Positions 17,102 to 25,127 of a stretch of DNA of 55,083 nt are shown piece by piece. The stretch comes from Jeotgalibacillus sp. S-D1. Its GTDB lineage: Bacteria > Bacillota > Bacilli > Bacillales > Jeotgalibacillaceae. Location of the stretch: contig NZ_SMZR01000012.1 of NCBI RefSeq assembly GCF_004358665.1, positions 1 through 55,083 on the forward strand, given 5' to 3'. The notes below the pieces were generated by a model. That model had not been told where the DNA came from, made no database searches, and was given only the letters and a program-made list of their open reading frames with translations. The position numbers and the translations under genes are program-made. Position 1 is the first letter of the stretch, and each line of letters begins with the position of its first letter.

Positions 17102-17290
17102 ACTGATAAAAGAGAAATCTTGATAGATAAATCCTTTACGGTGAGCGATAAAACTAAAAACGTGTCAGATAAATCGGCTTCTCTTGGCTGATTGTACGAT
17201 AAAGGTAAGAACCTGATCGATAAAAAATCTTAAATGATCGATAAGCTTGAAAGAATGATGGATATATGTAATTTAGCGATCGATATAAGT
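17102..17290 (+). repeat. Array 1 of 21-bp-phased GATAAA motifs
   Basis: Nine GATAAA-like motifs start at 17105, 17126, 17147, 17168, 17198, 17219, 17240, 17261 and 17282. Spacing is 21 bp throughout, except 30 bp between motifs 4 and 5. The core is often CGATAAA or TGATCGATAAA; the ~11 nt between cores are variable. The stretch sits between the terminators of rocR and yugI and has in-frame stops, so it is not obviously coding. Arrays 2 and 3 at the right end of the window, in the opposite orientation, have exactly the same spacing layout. Confidence 0.85.
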
Positions 17291-17301
17291 CATCTGCAAA
17301 T

Positions 17302-17345
17302 AAAAAACCGGGAAACAGACATAAGCCCTGTTCTCCCGGTTTTTC
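17302..17345 (-). terminator. Terminator of yugI
   Basis: AAAAACCGGGAAACAG and CTGTTCTCCCGGTTTTT pair with one bulge; a T-run follows on the minus strand. Confidence 0.85.
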
Positions 17346-17355
17346 TTAGCAACTA

Positions 17356-17745
17356 TTATCGCTTCATGTCTGACTGGTCGATCCAGTCTTGAAGCTTGTC
17401 TTTCAAGCTGTTGAAGCCTGTAGTATCTTCAGTGTGAGATACTGATTTTGAAGGAGCTGAACGGCGCTCTTTACGCGGCTGAGCTTTCACTTCTGGCGGT
17501 GCTTCTTCAGTAGCACGGATTGAAAGGCTGAATTTTCCAGCTTTTTCATCAACTGAAAGAATTTTAACATTTACTTCCTGGCCTACTGAAAGGATCTCAT
17601 TTACATCACTTACGAAACCGTGAGTAATTTCTGAAATGTGTACTAATCCTTGTGTATTTTCATCAAGTGCAACGAACGCACCGTATGGTTGAATACCAGT
17701 TACTTTACCTTTAAGCTCTTGTCCTGCTTCGAAATTTGTAGACAT
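17356..17745 (-). CDS. yugI: S1-domain RNA-binding protein (YugI / general stress protein 13)
   Basis: 129 residues. Residues ~5-77 form one S1 domain: GQELKGKVTGIQPYGAFVALDENTQGLVHISEITHGFVSDVNEILSVGQEVNVKILSVDEKAGKFSLSIR. The C-terminal third is basic and disordered (QPRKERRSAPSKS), then a short amphipathic helix. This layout matches B. subtilis YugI/GSP13, a ribosome-associated cold- and stress-related protein. Single gene with its own terminator and a good AGGAG ribosome site. Confidence 0.93.
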   Translation of the reverse strand: MSTNFEAGQELKGKVTGIQPYGAFVALDENTQGLVHISEITHGFVSDVNEILSVGQEVNVKILSVDEKAGKFSLSIRATEEAPPEVKAQPRKERRSAPSKSVSHTEDTTGFNSLKDKLQDWIDQSDMKR

Positions 17746-17873
17746 GGAAACATCTCCTGTTATATATAATTTTTATCGTTTTCACGCAATTATTGATTAT
17801 ACCACAACTCTATTAATAAATCAAAGTGCATTTCAAGCCTTAATCATCAAAAAATCATTTTAATACATGCATC

Positions 17874-19892
17874 TTAATTATCTTTTTTTAAAGGGAAATT
17901 AAGGACCTTCCAAACAATCCCTTCTTCTTTTAAAGACAGGGATATATCTTCACCCTCGCTAAATGATACACGAAGGGTGACAATCCCCTTGTCTCTTCCC
18001 TCTTCCACAATTTCCGTCATTGTTGAAATGTCCGGATATTCCTCCCGCTGCTGCTTTGAGTTTTCCACAAATGCCTCCATAGAGGGACGTTCCTTCTTGC
18101 TGGCGGTTAAATGATACATGGTTTCATAATCATCGTATCTAAGGGCATGAAAATACAGTTTAGCAATTTGCACTGGATTCAGCTGGCTAATTTCTCTGTC
18201 GTCATCCGATTGATTATACAGATGATATATTTCATTTAGCTCCGGATCCAATCCTGTTAAATCAGGTGTACGCATTAATGACCTCATGATTGAAACATCT
18301 TTAATGCTGGCAGTAAGAGACTTCCATTGATCAAACCGTTTAAAATCATGCTTTTCCAGCTCATTGTAATAAAAGCGGATGGTTCTTGAAGTGCCATATG
18401 TTCCTGGTTTATCCCCGGATATAGCCTGTTCCCATACTGCTTTTACCTCTTCTTTCAGTTCTCCATCCTCCGTAAAAACTGGTTCCTTTGCCGTTCCTTT
18501 AATCACATAACTCAGCAATTGCTCATACTCGACCAGCCATTTGTTTTCCCAACTAAAGTCATCCACCATATTTTTTAGCTTATCTTCCATTTGAAATAGT
18601 TTAACAGAAGCTTCTTCCACAGAAAGTTGTGAGTGCCCATCTTTTATGTAAGGAAAATTCTTAAGTTCATCTACATAATCATAATAGGCCGGGACCAGTT
18701 TTTCCCGAGCAGCTTCTTCAAATGCATTTCCTCCAATGGCGACAGAAAATGTTTTGTGTTTCAAATCTGCCACAGCGTTATAGCCATTCCCCTCGATTTT
18801 TTTGAGCAGCGAAGAAGCTTCAGGTGAAAAGGAAAACTGACTGATATCAGCCTCCTCAAACTTTTCGAGTTCTTCCGTATAAGCTTCTAATTTATTTTCA
18901 TAGGCTGCCTGTACTTCCTGAGCCAGCAGCAAATATTCTTCAGCCGTAGCTAGTGATTGAAAAGTCATGTCCAGCTCATTTTTTATTCCCTGTATTTCCG
19001 GCTGCTTATTTAGAAATTGCAGCGGCGTAACAAGCAGTTCATCCAATTCTTCCTCATCCTGTTTTGCAGTATATATGTACATTGCTTTTTGTACGTATGT
19101 TAAATTGGACGTTTCAGCAAAGGATAAACCCAACTGAGCGGATAAATCATCTAGTTGTTCCTGTGCGTGTTTATCGATTTTTTCCTCTTCAGCCTGTGCA
19201 ATTTCATTGTCCTGCACAGTGGGCGTGGGATTATTAAGTAAAGCTGCACCTATTGCCAATAACATAAATCCTCCGGCTGCTGCCAAAGGCCATTTGGACG
19301 ATGGCTTTTCCTGTTCCTTGAAGCGGAACTCCTCAGAATCCTGTTTACCCGCTTCCGGTTTCACCGTCTTTTCGTCAGCAGGTTTGACGATTCCATCAGA
19401 ATATTTAATCGTTTTATAAGAGTGCAAAAGAAAGGTTAGTAATCTCCTCAACTCGTTATTGGTAAAGCATTGACCATCTAATTCATGTAACTCATTTATT
19501 AATTTTTCTTCTGCATCTTCCAGGCAAATTTCTGCATCTGATGGGGTTGTATTCATGACCACAGCTATGTCTTGCATCTCTACCTGATGGAATCTTGAAA
19601 GGATGAGTGCCGTTCTCGCTTGAAGCGGAAGTGACAAAATGAGAGCGTGCAGCTGGCGATCCTCCGGATGCAAAAGAATTTTTCCGCTTTCCTCAACAGC
19701 TGGTTTTTCATTCAAATCGCTTACTAGTTTATATGCCTTTTGAAAGCAGATTACAATTTCTTCAGCACCTTCTTCTTTAAGAACGGTTCGAAGAATGTCA
19801 TCACGCTTTTCTTTTCGGGTGCCCAGTTGTAACAGAAACTGATTCATCCGATCAGCTAAAACAGATGGTTTTTTCATTATGTCTTTGTCCAC
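17874..19892 (-). CDS. Membrane protein with sigma-70 region-4-like cytoplasmic domain (paralogue 2)
   Basis: 672 residues from a GTG start that lies 6 nt after AAGGAGG; this start replaces an in-frame ATG overlapping the upstream gene. Residues ~10-60 resemble a small helical sigma-like N-terminus; residues ~76-137 (LHALILSLPLQARTALILSRF, then a helix-turn-helix and DAEEKLINEL) match the ECF sigma region 4 pattern. One transmembrane helix (~201-221, WPLAAAGGFMLLAIGAALL) leads to a ~450-residue exterior part rich in Glu/Lys helices, ending in an NTF2-like ~100-residue domain (AKLYFHALRYDDYETMYHL). Similar along its whole length to the gene just upstream, 28 bp away. Function unknown. Confidence 0.7.
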   Translation of the reverse strand: MDKDIMKKPSVLADRMNQFLLQLGTRKEKRDDILRTVLKEEGAEEIVICFQKAYKLVSDLNEKPAVEESGKILLHPEDRQLHALILSLPLQARTALILSRFHQVEMQDIAVVMNTTPSDAEICLEDAEEKLINELHELDGQCFTNNELRRLLTFLLHSYKTIKYSDGIVKPADEKTVKPEAGKQDSEEFRFKEQEKPSSKWPLAAAGGFMLLAIGAALLNNPTPTVQDNEIAQAEEEKIDKHAQEQLDDLSAQLGLSFAETSNLTYVQKAMYIYTAKQDEEELDELLVTPLQFLNKQPEIQGIKNELDMTFQSLATAEEYLLLAQEVQAAYENKLEAYTEELEKFEEADISQFSFSPEASSLLKKIEGNGYNAVADLKHKTFSVAIGGNAFEEAAREKLVPAYYDYVDELKNFPYIKDGHSQLSVEEASVKLFQMEDKLKNMVDDFSWENKWLVEYEQLLSYVIKGTAKEPVFTEDGELKEEVKAVWEQAISGDKPGTYGTSRTIRFYYNELEKHDFKRFDQWKSLTASIKDVSIMRSLMRTPDLTGLDPELNEIYHLYNQSDDDREISQLNPVQIAKLYFHALRYDDYETMYHLTASKKERPSMEAFVENSKQQREEYPDISTMTEIVEEGRDKGIVTLRVSFSEGEDISLSLKEEGIVWKVLNFPLKKDN

Positions 19893-19920
19893 GTTTTGCC
19901 TCCTTATGCAGCCATCCATT

Positions 19921-22026
19921 TTATTGAAGTGGATTTTTTTCATCAAACTTAATTTTCAACCCATTTCCCTGCTCTACGAGTTCAATGGTTCGTGTACCCC
20001 CATTTTCAAACAGTATACGGACAATGCTTCCTTCCGGGGTCGAGCTCTCAACAAAAATGTCTGTTATGGTGCTATTTTGCTGGCTGGATCGAAGGGCTTC
20101 ACTGGTTTCTTTCACAAAATCGTCCCGGGACGGAAGGCCGGGTTCCTCTGACATCAGAGTATATATAGCATTAGCATCACCTATGAATACAGCATGCAAA
20201 TAGAAAAGAACGACTTCTGTTGCCGTTAAGTCCTTCGTCGTTTCCTCACTATTGTCTTGCTGGAATTCTGTAAATCGCTCTGACAGCTCGCCTTCTAAAG
20301 GAATGGCAAAACCTGAAACTTCCTCGCTTTGCTCAAACCACTGGGGAGTATAAGAAGTTGTTACCTGTTTAGTGACTGTCCCTGCCTGCTTAAAATCTTT
20401 TTGAGCCAGCAGGTTATACTGGTCATAAACGGCACCGGCAAATTGGTACTCTTGAGGATTTCTCTCATCCATTATCTTTTCCCAGACTGTTTTTACTTCT
20501 TTTTTTAACCGTCCGTTGTCAAATAGAGGCTCACTGCTCGAACCGAAAATAAAATGATTGAGCAGCTGGCTATATTCCATTGCCAGCTGATCGTAGACCA
20601 TCATTCTTTCCACTTCACCAGCAGACATATCCTTTAAAAAATCCTCCATCTTCAAAAGCGTGAGAGGAACTTCCTCATAAGGCACTGTCATTTTATTGTT
20701 TTCCACGTAAGGAAATGAAAATGCAGTGTGCAAATATTCACGGTATACCGGGTGCAAGGAGGCAATCGTTTCTTCCAATACATCTCCGCCCGGCTGGACA
20801 ACATATGCGGACTGTTGATTATCGTAGTGCACTTCAAAGCCATTTTCTCTTATAAGCCCGATTAAATCTCCAGTGTTATCCTGTTTATGATTCAGCTTTT
20901 CCGTATAGATTCTTTGAACTTCAGTTAATCGGTAATGAAGAACCTGAGTTAGGAAATCCGATTTTTCAAGACTTCCGTCCTCTCCATATTCTGTCACCAA
21001 TTCTGCATACGAAAAAAACATTTCCAGAGGGGTGCTCAGTTCCAAAAGAATATGTTTTTTATATTCATCAAAGTTCTCGATAACTTCCTGTTTATTTTCA
21101 GGAGACTCATCCATCTGATTAAACGATTGAAAGTGAACAAGCTGCGATTCTGCCTGCTTTACAAATTCCAGCGACCTCGTTTCTTCGTCGGTCAACCCCA
21201 ATGCAGACGAAAGCAGAGCAAGCTTCTCATCAAACTCAATTGTCAGTTCATTCAATTTTTCTTCAGACAGCTCTGGTGAACTCCCGGCGTTTGAAGAACT
21301 TTCAGTTGACTCCTTTTCGTTAATAAAAGAAAAACTGTATATAAGGACGATTAAAAATACAATTAATGTACCCGCAATTCCGGTCCAGCGGAATCGTTTT
21401 TTCTTTATCAGGCTCTCATTCTGCGGAACCTGTTCCCTGACCTGTCCAATCACAGTCCGAACAGAAGGCTTAGGAACACTGGCATAGGACTTTCGTAAAA
21501 ACTCAAGTGATGTTAGCAACTGATCATCGCTTAATTCAAATTGATCTTTTTCTGCGAGCAGCTCTTTAAGGGAGCGGATCCCGTGCTTTTGAATTAACAA
21601 TATTTCTTCAGGTTCTTCCTGAATGATTTTACTGATGGAGTCGTTTTTTTGTAAATGAAAGAAAGACAACGCAAGTACAGCACGCTCTTTTAAACTAAGC
21701 TGCTGAATAGCTTCATGAAGTTCAATGTCCTCTTGCAAGGATAAAAATCTGTCTTTTGCTTTCGATTTGCTTTCTGAAATCGCAGTTTCATTTTGAAGGA
21801 ATAAGTAGGTTTTTCTATAGATATCCAATGATGATGTCCTGGAGAGATATGCAGAATCATGCTTATATTTGTCCAAAATTGCACATGCTATAGGAGCAAC
21901 CCGATCCCTTTCGATTCCTGTTTGTATAAGAAACTGCGTGATTTTATGTAAATGCTGCTCGATAAATTTTTCAAACCTATGGTCATTTTCATCCGGCGGC
22001 AAGGTCACAGGTTTATTTATCTCCAT
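19921..22026 (-). CDS. Membrane protein with sigma-70 region-4-like cytoplasmic domain (paralogue 1)
   Basis: 701 residues; AAGGAGGAGG sets the ATG. Layout: helical N-terminus (~18-80), sigma-region-4-like domain (~96-158, LHEAIQQLSLKERAVLALSFFHL then HTH and RSLKELLAE), linker, one transmembrane helix (~214-235), and an exterior region of about 465 residues. The exterior part shares blocks with paralogue 2: LSSALGLTDEET, FPYVENNKMTV, EPLFDNGRLKKEVKTVWEKI and the NTF2-like end VVLFYLHAVFIGDANAIYTLM. The two genes form an operon and arose by tandem duplication. Divergent from an NSS symporter. A membrane-tethered transcription factor or a decayed sigma/anti-sigma fusion are both possible; function unknown. 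Confidence 0.7.
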   Translation of the reverse strand: MEINKPVTLPPDENDHRFEKFIEQHLHKITQFLIQTGIERDRVAPIACAILDKYKHDSAYLSRTSSLDIYRKTYLFLQNETAISESKSKAKDRFLSLQEDIELHEAIQQLSLKERAVLALSFFHLQKNDSISKIIQEEPEEILLIQKHGIRSLKELLAEKDQFELSDDQLLTSLEFLRKSYASVPKPSVRTVIGQVREQVPQNESLIKKKRFRWTGIAGTLIVFLIVLIYSFSFINEKESTESSSNAGSSPELSEEKLNELTIEFDEKLALLSSALGLTDEETRSLEFVKQAESQLVHFQSFNQMDESPENKQEVIENFDEYKKHILLELSTPLEMFFSYAELVTEYGEDGSLEKSDFLTQVLHYRLTEVQRIYTEKLNHKQDNTGDLIGLIRENGFEVHYDNQQSAYVVQPGGDVLEETIASLHPVYREYLHTAFSFPYVENNKMTVPYEEVPLTLLKMEDFLKDMSAGEVERMMVYDQLAMEYSQLLNHFIFGSSSEPLFDNGRLKKEVKTVWEKIMDERNPQEYQFAGAVYDQYNLLAQKDFKQAGTVTKQVTTSYTPQWFEQSEEVSGFAIPLEGELSERFTEFQQDNSEETTKDLTATEVVLFYLHAVFIGDANAIYTLMSEEPGLPSRDDFVKETSEALRSSQQNSTITDIFVESSTPEGSIVRILFENGGTRTIELVEQGNGLKIKFDEKNPLQ

Positions 22027-22203
22027 TTGACCTCCTCCTTTTCTCTCTCATTTCCATTATATAGGCAAATATTCCATAATTGGTGTGTTCATTAAAGATA
22101 AACAATAAATTTTCCGACAAATCTTTAATTTGTTCTTCAAAATTCGACAAAATTGTAGTAGCATGTACAAATCATTAGAAGAATGAAAGGAAGAAGATAC
22201 GTA

Positions 22204-23544
22204 ATGAGTAATCAACAATGGTCTTCAAAATTGGGGTTTGTATTAGCGGCTGCCGGGTCTGCGATCGGCCTTGGCGCTATCTGGAAATTCCCTTACATGG
22301 CTGGAGCAAATGGTGGCAGTATTTTTCTGCTATTTTTCATTCTATTTACTATATTAATCGCTGGACCTATTCTCTTAGCTGAATTTGTAGTTGGACGTAG
22401 AGGAAAATCCGATGCCATTACGGCCTTTAAAAAGTTAGCCCCTTCCACCGGCTGGCCGATTATCGGGATTATCGGAACAATTATTGCCATAATTATTTTA
22501 TCGTTTTACAGTGTTGTTGGCGGATGGATTCTATCTTATCTGGCAAGAAGTGTGACGGGCGGATTGAGCGGCCTCTCCCAGGAATCGTATGGAGCTTTGT
22601 TTGATTCCATCATATCCAATCCTGTTGAAGTGCTGGCTGCTCAACTCATTTTTATGCTGATGACTATATTTGTGGTGCAGGGCGGCATTCAAAATGGGAT
22701 TGAAAAGGCCAGTGTTATTATGATGCCGGCGCTATTGATTATCTTTGTGATCTTAGCCATACGATCGATGACATTGGAAGGTGCATCAGAAGGAATTGCT
22801 TACTTATTTATTCCGGACTGGAGCTATTTCACCGGTGAGACGATGCTACTTGCCTTGGGGCAGTCGTTCTTTGCGCTGAGTGTGGGGGTATCAGTGATGA
22901 TTACCTATGCCTCTTATTTAAGCGACGAGGATAATCTGGGACGTTCTACGATCTCTGTAGCTACTCTAAACATTGTGATCTCCATTTTAGCTGGACTGGT
23001 CATTTTCCCGGCTGTCTTCGCTTTAGGGTTTGAGCCTGGTGAAGGTCCCGGGCTGGTATTTGTGGTGCTGCCTGCCGTATTTGATCAATTAGCATTCGGC
23101 GGAATATTCATGTTTGTATTTCTTGTCCTGCTGCTTTTCGCTACATTAACTTCTGCGTTTTCCATCCTGGAAATCGTAGTGGCTTCTTTCTCAAGAGGAC
23201 GGGATCGAAAACGGACTCAATATACATGGATAGCTGGAGCGGTCATTTTTGCCGTAGGCATTCCAAGTGCGCTCTCCTTTGGAGTATTGACTGACGTAAC
23301 CATCATGGGCTATCTGATTTTTGATTTTGCAGACTATTTCACTTCAAGCTTCGGTCTTCCATTAGGCGCATTGCTTATCTGCCTGTTTATCGGATATAAG
23401 CTTAAAAAGAAGGACGTCTTCGCAGAGCTAGGAAATGGTGCAGGCGGCTATTCAAGCTGGATGAGCGTTTGGTATTGGGTGATTAAAGTCTTGGCACCCC
23501 TTGCCATTATTGTTATTTTCCTTCAGTCATTTGAAATTCTTTAA
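22204..23544 (+). CDS. Neurotransmitter:sodium symporter (NSS) family transporter
   Basis: 446 residues, about 11 transmembrane helices. The N-terminus WSSKLGFVLAAAGSAIGLGAIWKFPYMAGANGGSIF is the NSS helix-1 signature that lines the Na+ and substrate sites (compare LeuT/TnaT). It should take up an amino acid, possibly aromatic or branched, with Na+. The ATG at 22204 is chosen over an upstream in-frame ATG because GAAAGGAAG lies before it. Divergent from the tandem sigma-like membrane proteins with a 177-bp shared upstream region; no other partner. Confidence 0.93.
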   Translation: MSNQQWSSKLGFVLAAAGSAIGLGAIWKFPYMAGANGGSIFLLFFILFTILIAGPILLAEFVVGRRGKSDAITAFKKLAPSTGWPIIGIIGTIIAIIILSFYSVVGGWILSYLARSVTGGLSGLSQESYGALFDSIISNPVEVLAAQLIFMLMTIFVVQGGIQNGIEKASVIMMPALLIIFVILAIRSMTLEGASEGIAYLFIPDWSYFTGETMLLALGQSFFALSVGVSVMITYASYLSDEDNLGRSTISVATLNIVISILAGLVIFPAVFALGFEPGEGPGLVFVVLPAVFDQLAFGGIFMFVFLVLLLFATLTSAFSILEIVVASFSRGRDRKRTQYTWIAGAVIFAVGIPSALSFGVLTDVTIMGYLIFDFADYFTSSFGLPLGALLICLFIGYKLKKKDVFAELGNGAGGYSSWMSVWYWVIKVLAPLAIIVIFLQSFEIL

Positions 23545-23587
23545 CAAAAAAGCGGTTGCTATCATGGGATAGTCAACCGCTTTTTTC
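23545..23587. terminator. Bidirectional terminator NSS / yugE
   Basis: AAAAAAGCGGTTG with CAACCGCTTTTTT, extended by CTATC/GATAG, gives a strong hairpin with T-runs on both strands. Confidence 0.92.
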
Positions 23588-23846
23588 ATATGCTGCAAGC
23601 TGCTTCCATCTTTACTGCGAGCAGCTTATACGATATTTTGGTACAGTCCTGCAGCGGGATCCACTGATCATGGGAAATCTCATAGATCGCCTGGATGCGT
23701 TTGGCTAAGTCGGAAGGATGATGCAGATTGTGAACAGCCTGGATAACCTCCGGAATTTCGGTATCATATGCTTCTTCACCTTTTTTAAACGGATCCCATC
23801 CCTGTAATAAGGCAACTAATTTAAAATTCATCTCTTTTGTATCCAT
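23586..23846 (-). CDS. yugE: DUF1871 family protein (YugE-like)
   Basis: 86 residues, the expected size of YugE. All-helical small soluble protein with no signal. ATG at 23846, preceded by AGGTGGGG; an in-frame GTG 9 nt earlier lies inside that ribosome site. Recognised by LVALLQGWDPFKKGEEAYDTEIPEVIQAVH, which matches DUF1871. The family function is unknown. Its place beside patB matches the B. subtilis yugE-patB order. Confidence 0.82.
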   Translation of the reverse strand: MDTKEMNFKLVALLQGWDPFKKGEEAYDTEIPEVIQAVHNLHHPSDLAKRIQAIYEISHDQWIPLQDCTKISYKLLAVKMEAACSI

Positions 23847-23923
23847 GTGCCCCACCTAATCATTTTGAAAATAGTTGAATCTATCATAACATAGAAAAGA
23901 GAATTGAAAAGGAAGTGACTGAA

Positions 23924-25084
23924 ATGGATTTATTTGACCAGAAAATTGAACGAGCAGGCACCCATTCGGTGAAATGGGACATGCTAAAAACCGTTTTTGG
24001 CCATGAGGATCTGCTTCCGATGTGGGTTGCTGATATGGATTTTAAACCACCTCAAGCCATTCTTAATGCCTTAGATAAACGATTAAAGCAGCCTCCCTAC
24101 GGTTATACATTTGTTCCCGATTCAACAGGAAAGGCCGTTGCATCCTGGCTGGACCGCCGCCATGGCTGGTCGATTAAACCGTCCTGGCTGCTTTATTCAA
24201 TTGGTGTTGTCCCATCAATATCAGTTATTATACGGGCCTTGTCAGAGGCCGGTCAGCAGGTATTAACCATGACACCTGTGTATACGCCCTTTTTCCAGAT
24301 GGTTGAGTTAAATGACCGTAAACTTGAAACCACGCTGTTAAAAGAAATTGATGGCAGATATGAAATCGACTGGGCTGATTTTGAAGAAAAATTAAAAGAA
24401 ACATCCATCTTCCTGCTGTGCAGCCCGCATAATCCGTCCGGAAGAGTGTGGACAGAAGAAGAGCTTAATAAAATGAGCCTCCTTTGCAGGGAGCACGATG
24501 TGATCATTATTTCAGATGAAATCCATTCTGATTTAATTTACCGTCATGCGAAACATGTGCCAACAGCCCTGGCAGGCGATCTTCATGAGCATATTATTAC
24601 GCTTGTGGCACCGAGCAAAACCTTTAATTTAGCTGGATTGCAGGCTTCTGCCATTATTGCATCTGATCAGGAGATCCTCGAAAAAATTAAAGCAGAACAA
24701 ACCAGGCTTGGGTTCTTTACGCTTAATACATTTGGAATTGCTGCCATGGAAGCAGCTTATACAGAAGGTGAAGAGTGGCTTGAATCTCTTATTACGTATC
24801 TTGAAGGCAATGTCTCGGTGGTCCGCGATGCATTGAAGGACATCCCGGGGGTTTATCTGATTGAACCGGACAGCACCTATCTGCTTTGGATTGATTACAG
24901 AGAAACAAATAAAACGGATGAAGAAGTACAAAACGTTTTATTGAAAAAGGCCAAGCTGGCACTTGAACCAGGAGAAAAATATGGTGAAGGCGGTCAAGGC
25001 TTTGTTCGTATGAATATCGGCTGTTCAAGAGAAGTTGTGAGAGAAGGAGTAAAACGGCTGAAGCATGCATTTTCTAACCAATAA
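23924..25084 (+). CDS. patB: PatB-type cystathionine beta-lyase / aminotransferase
   Basis: 386 residues from the ATG at 23924 (the upstream GTG abuts the AAAAGGAA ribosome site). Fold-type I PLP enzyme of the MalY/PatB group: LLPMWVADMDFKPPQAI, CSPHNPSGRVWTEEEL, IISDEIHSDLIY with the PLP-binding Asp, and the Schiff-base lysine in VAPSKTFNLAGLQ. Members cleave C-S bonds (cystathionine to homocysteine) and often show transaminase activity. Next to yugE as in B. subtilis. Own terminator. Confidence 0.94.
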   Translation: MDLFDQKIERAGTHSVKWDMLKTVFGHEDLLPMWVADMDFKPPQAILNALDKRLKQPPYGYTFVPDSTGKAVASWLDRRHGWSIKPSWLLYSIGVVPSISVIIRALSEAGQQVLTMTPVYTPFFQMVELNDRKLETTLLKEIDGRYEIDWADFEEKLKETSIFLLCSPHNPSGRVWTEEELNKMSLLCREHDVIIISDEIHSDLIYRHAKHVPTALAGDLHEHIITLVAPSKTFNLAGLQASAIIASDQEILEKIKAEQTRLGFFTLNTFGIAAMEAAYTEGEEWLESLITYLEGNVSVVRDALKDIPGVYLIEPDSTYLLWIDYRETNKTDEEVQNVLLKKAKLALEPGEKYGEGGQGFVRMNIGCSREVVREGVKRLKHAFSNQ

Positions 25085-25127
25085 AAAAACTGCTCCCTTG
25101 CATAATCTTGCAAGGGAGCAGTTTTTT
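25084..25127. terminator. Bidirectional terminator patB / gntK
   Basis: AAAAACTGCTCCCTTGCA and TTGCAAGGGAGCAGTTTTTTT form an 18-bp stem with T-runs on both strands; the gntK stop overlaps its right edge. Confidence 0.93.

Noticed and set aside
17102-17290. Phased GATAAA arrays as CRISPR arrays
   Set aside because: The conserved core is only 6-10 bp with ~11-15 bp between cores. There are no 23-40-bp direct repeats, no leader and no cas genes.
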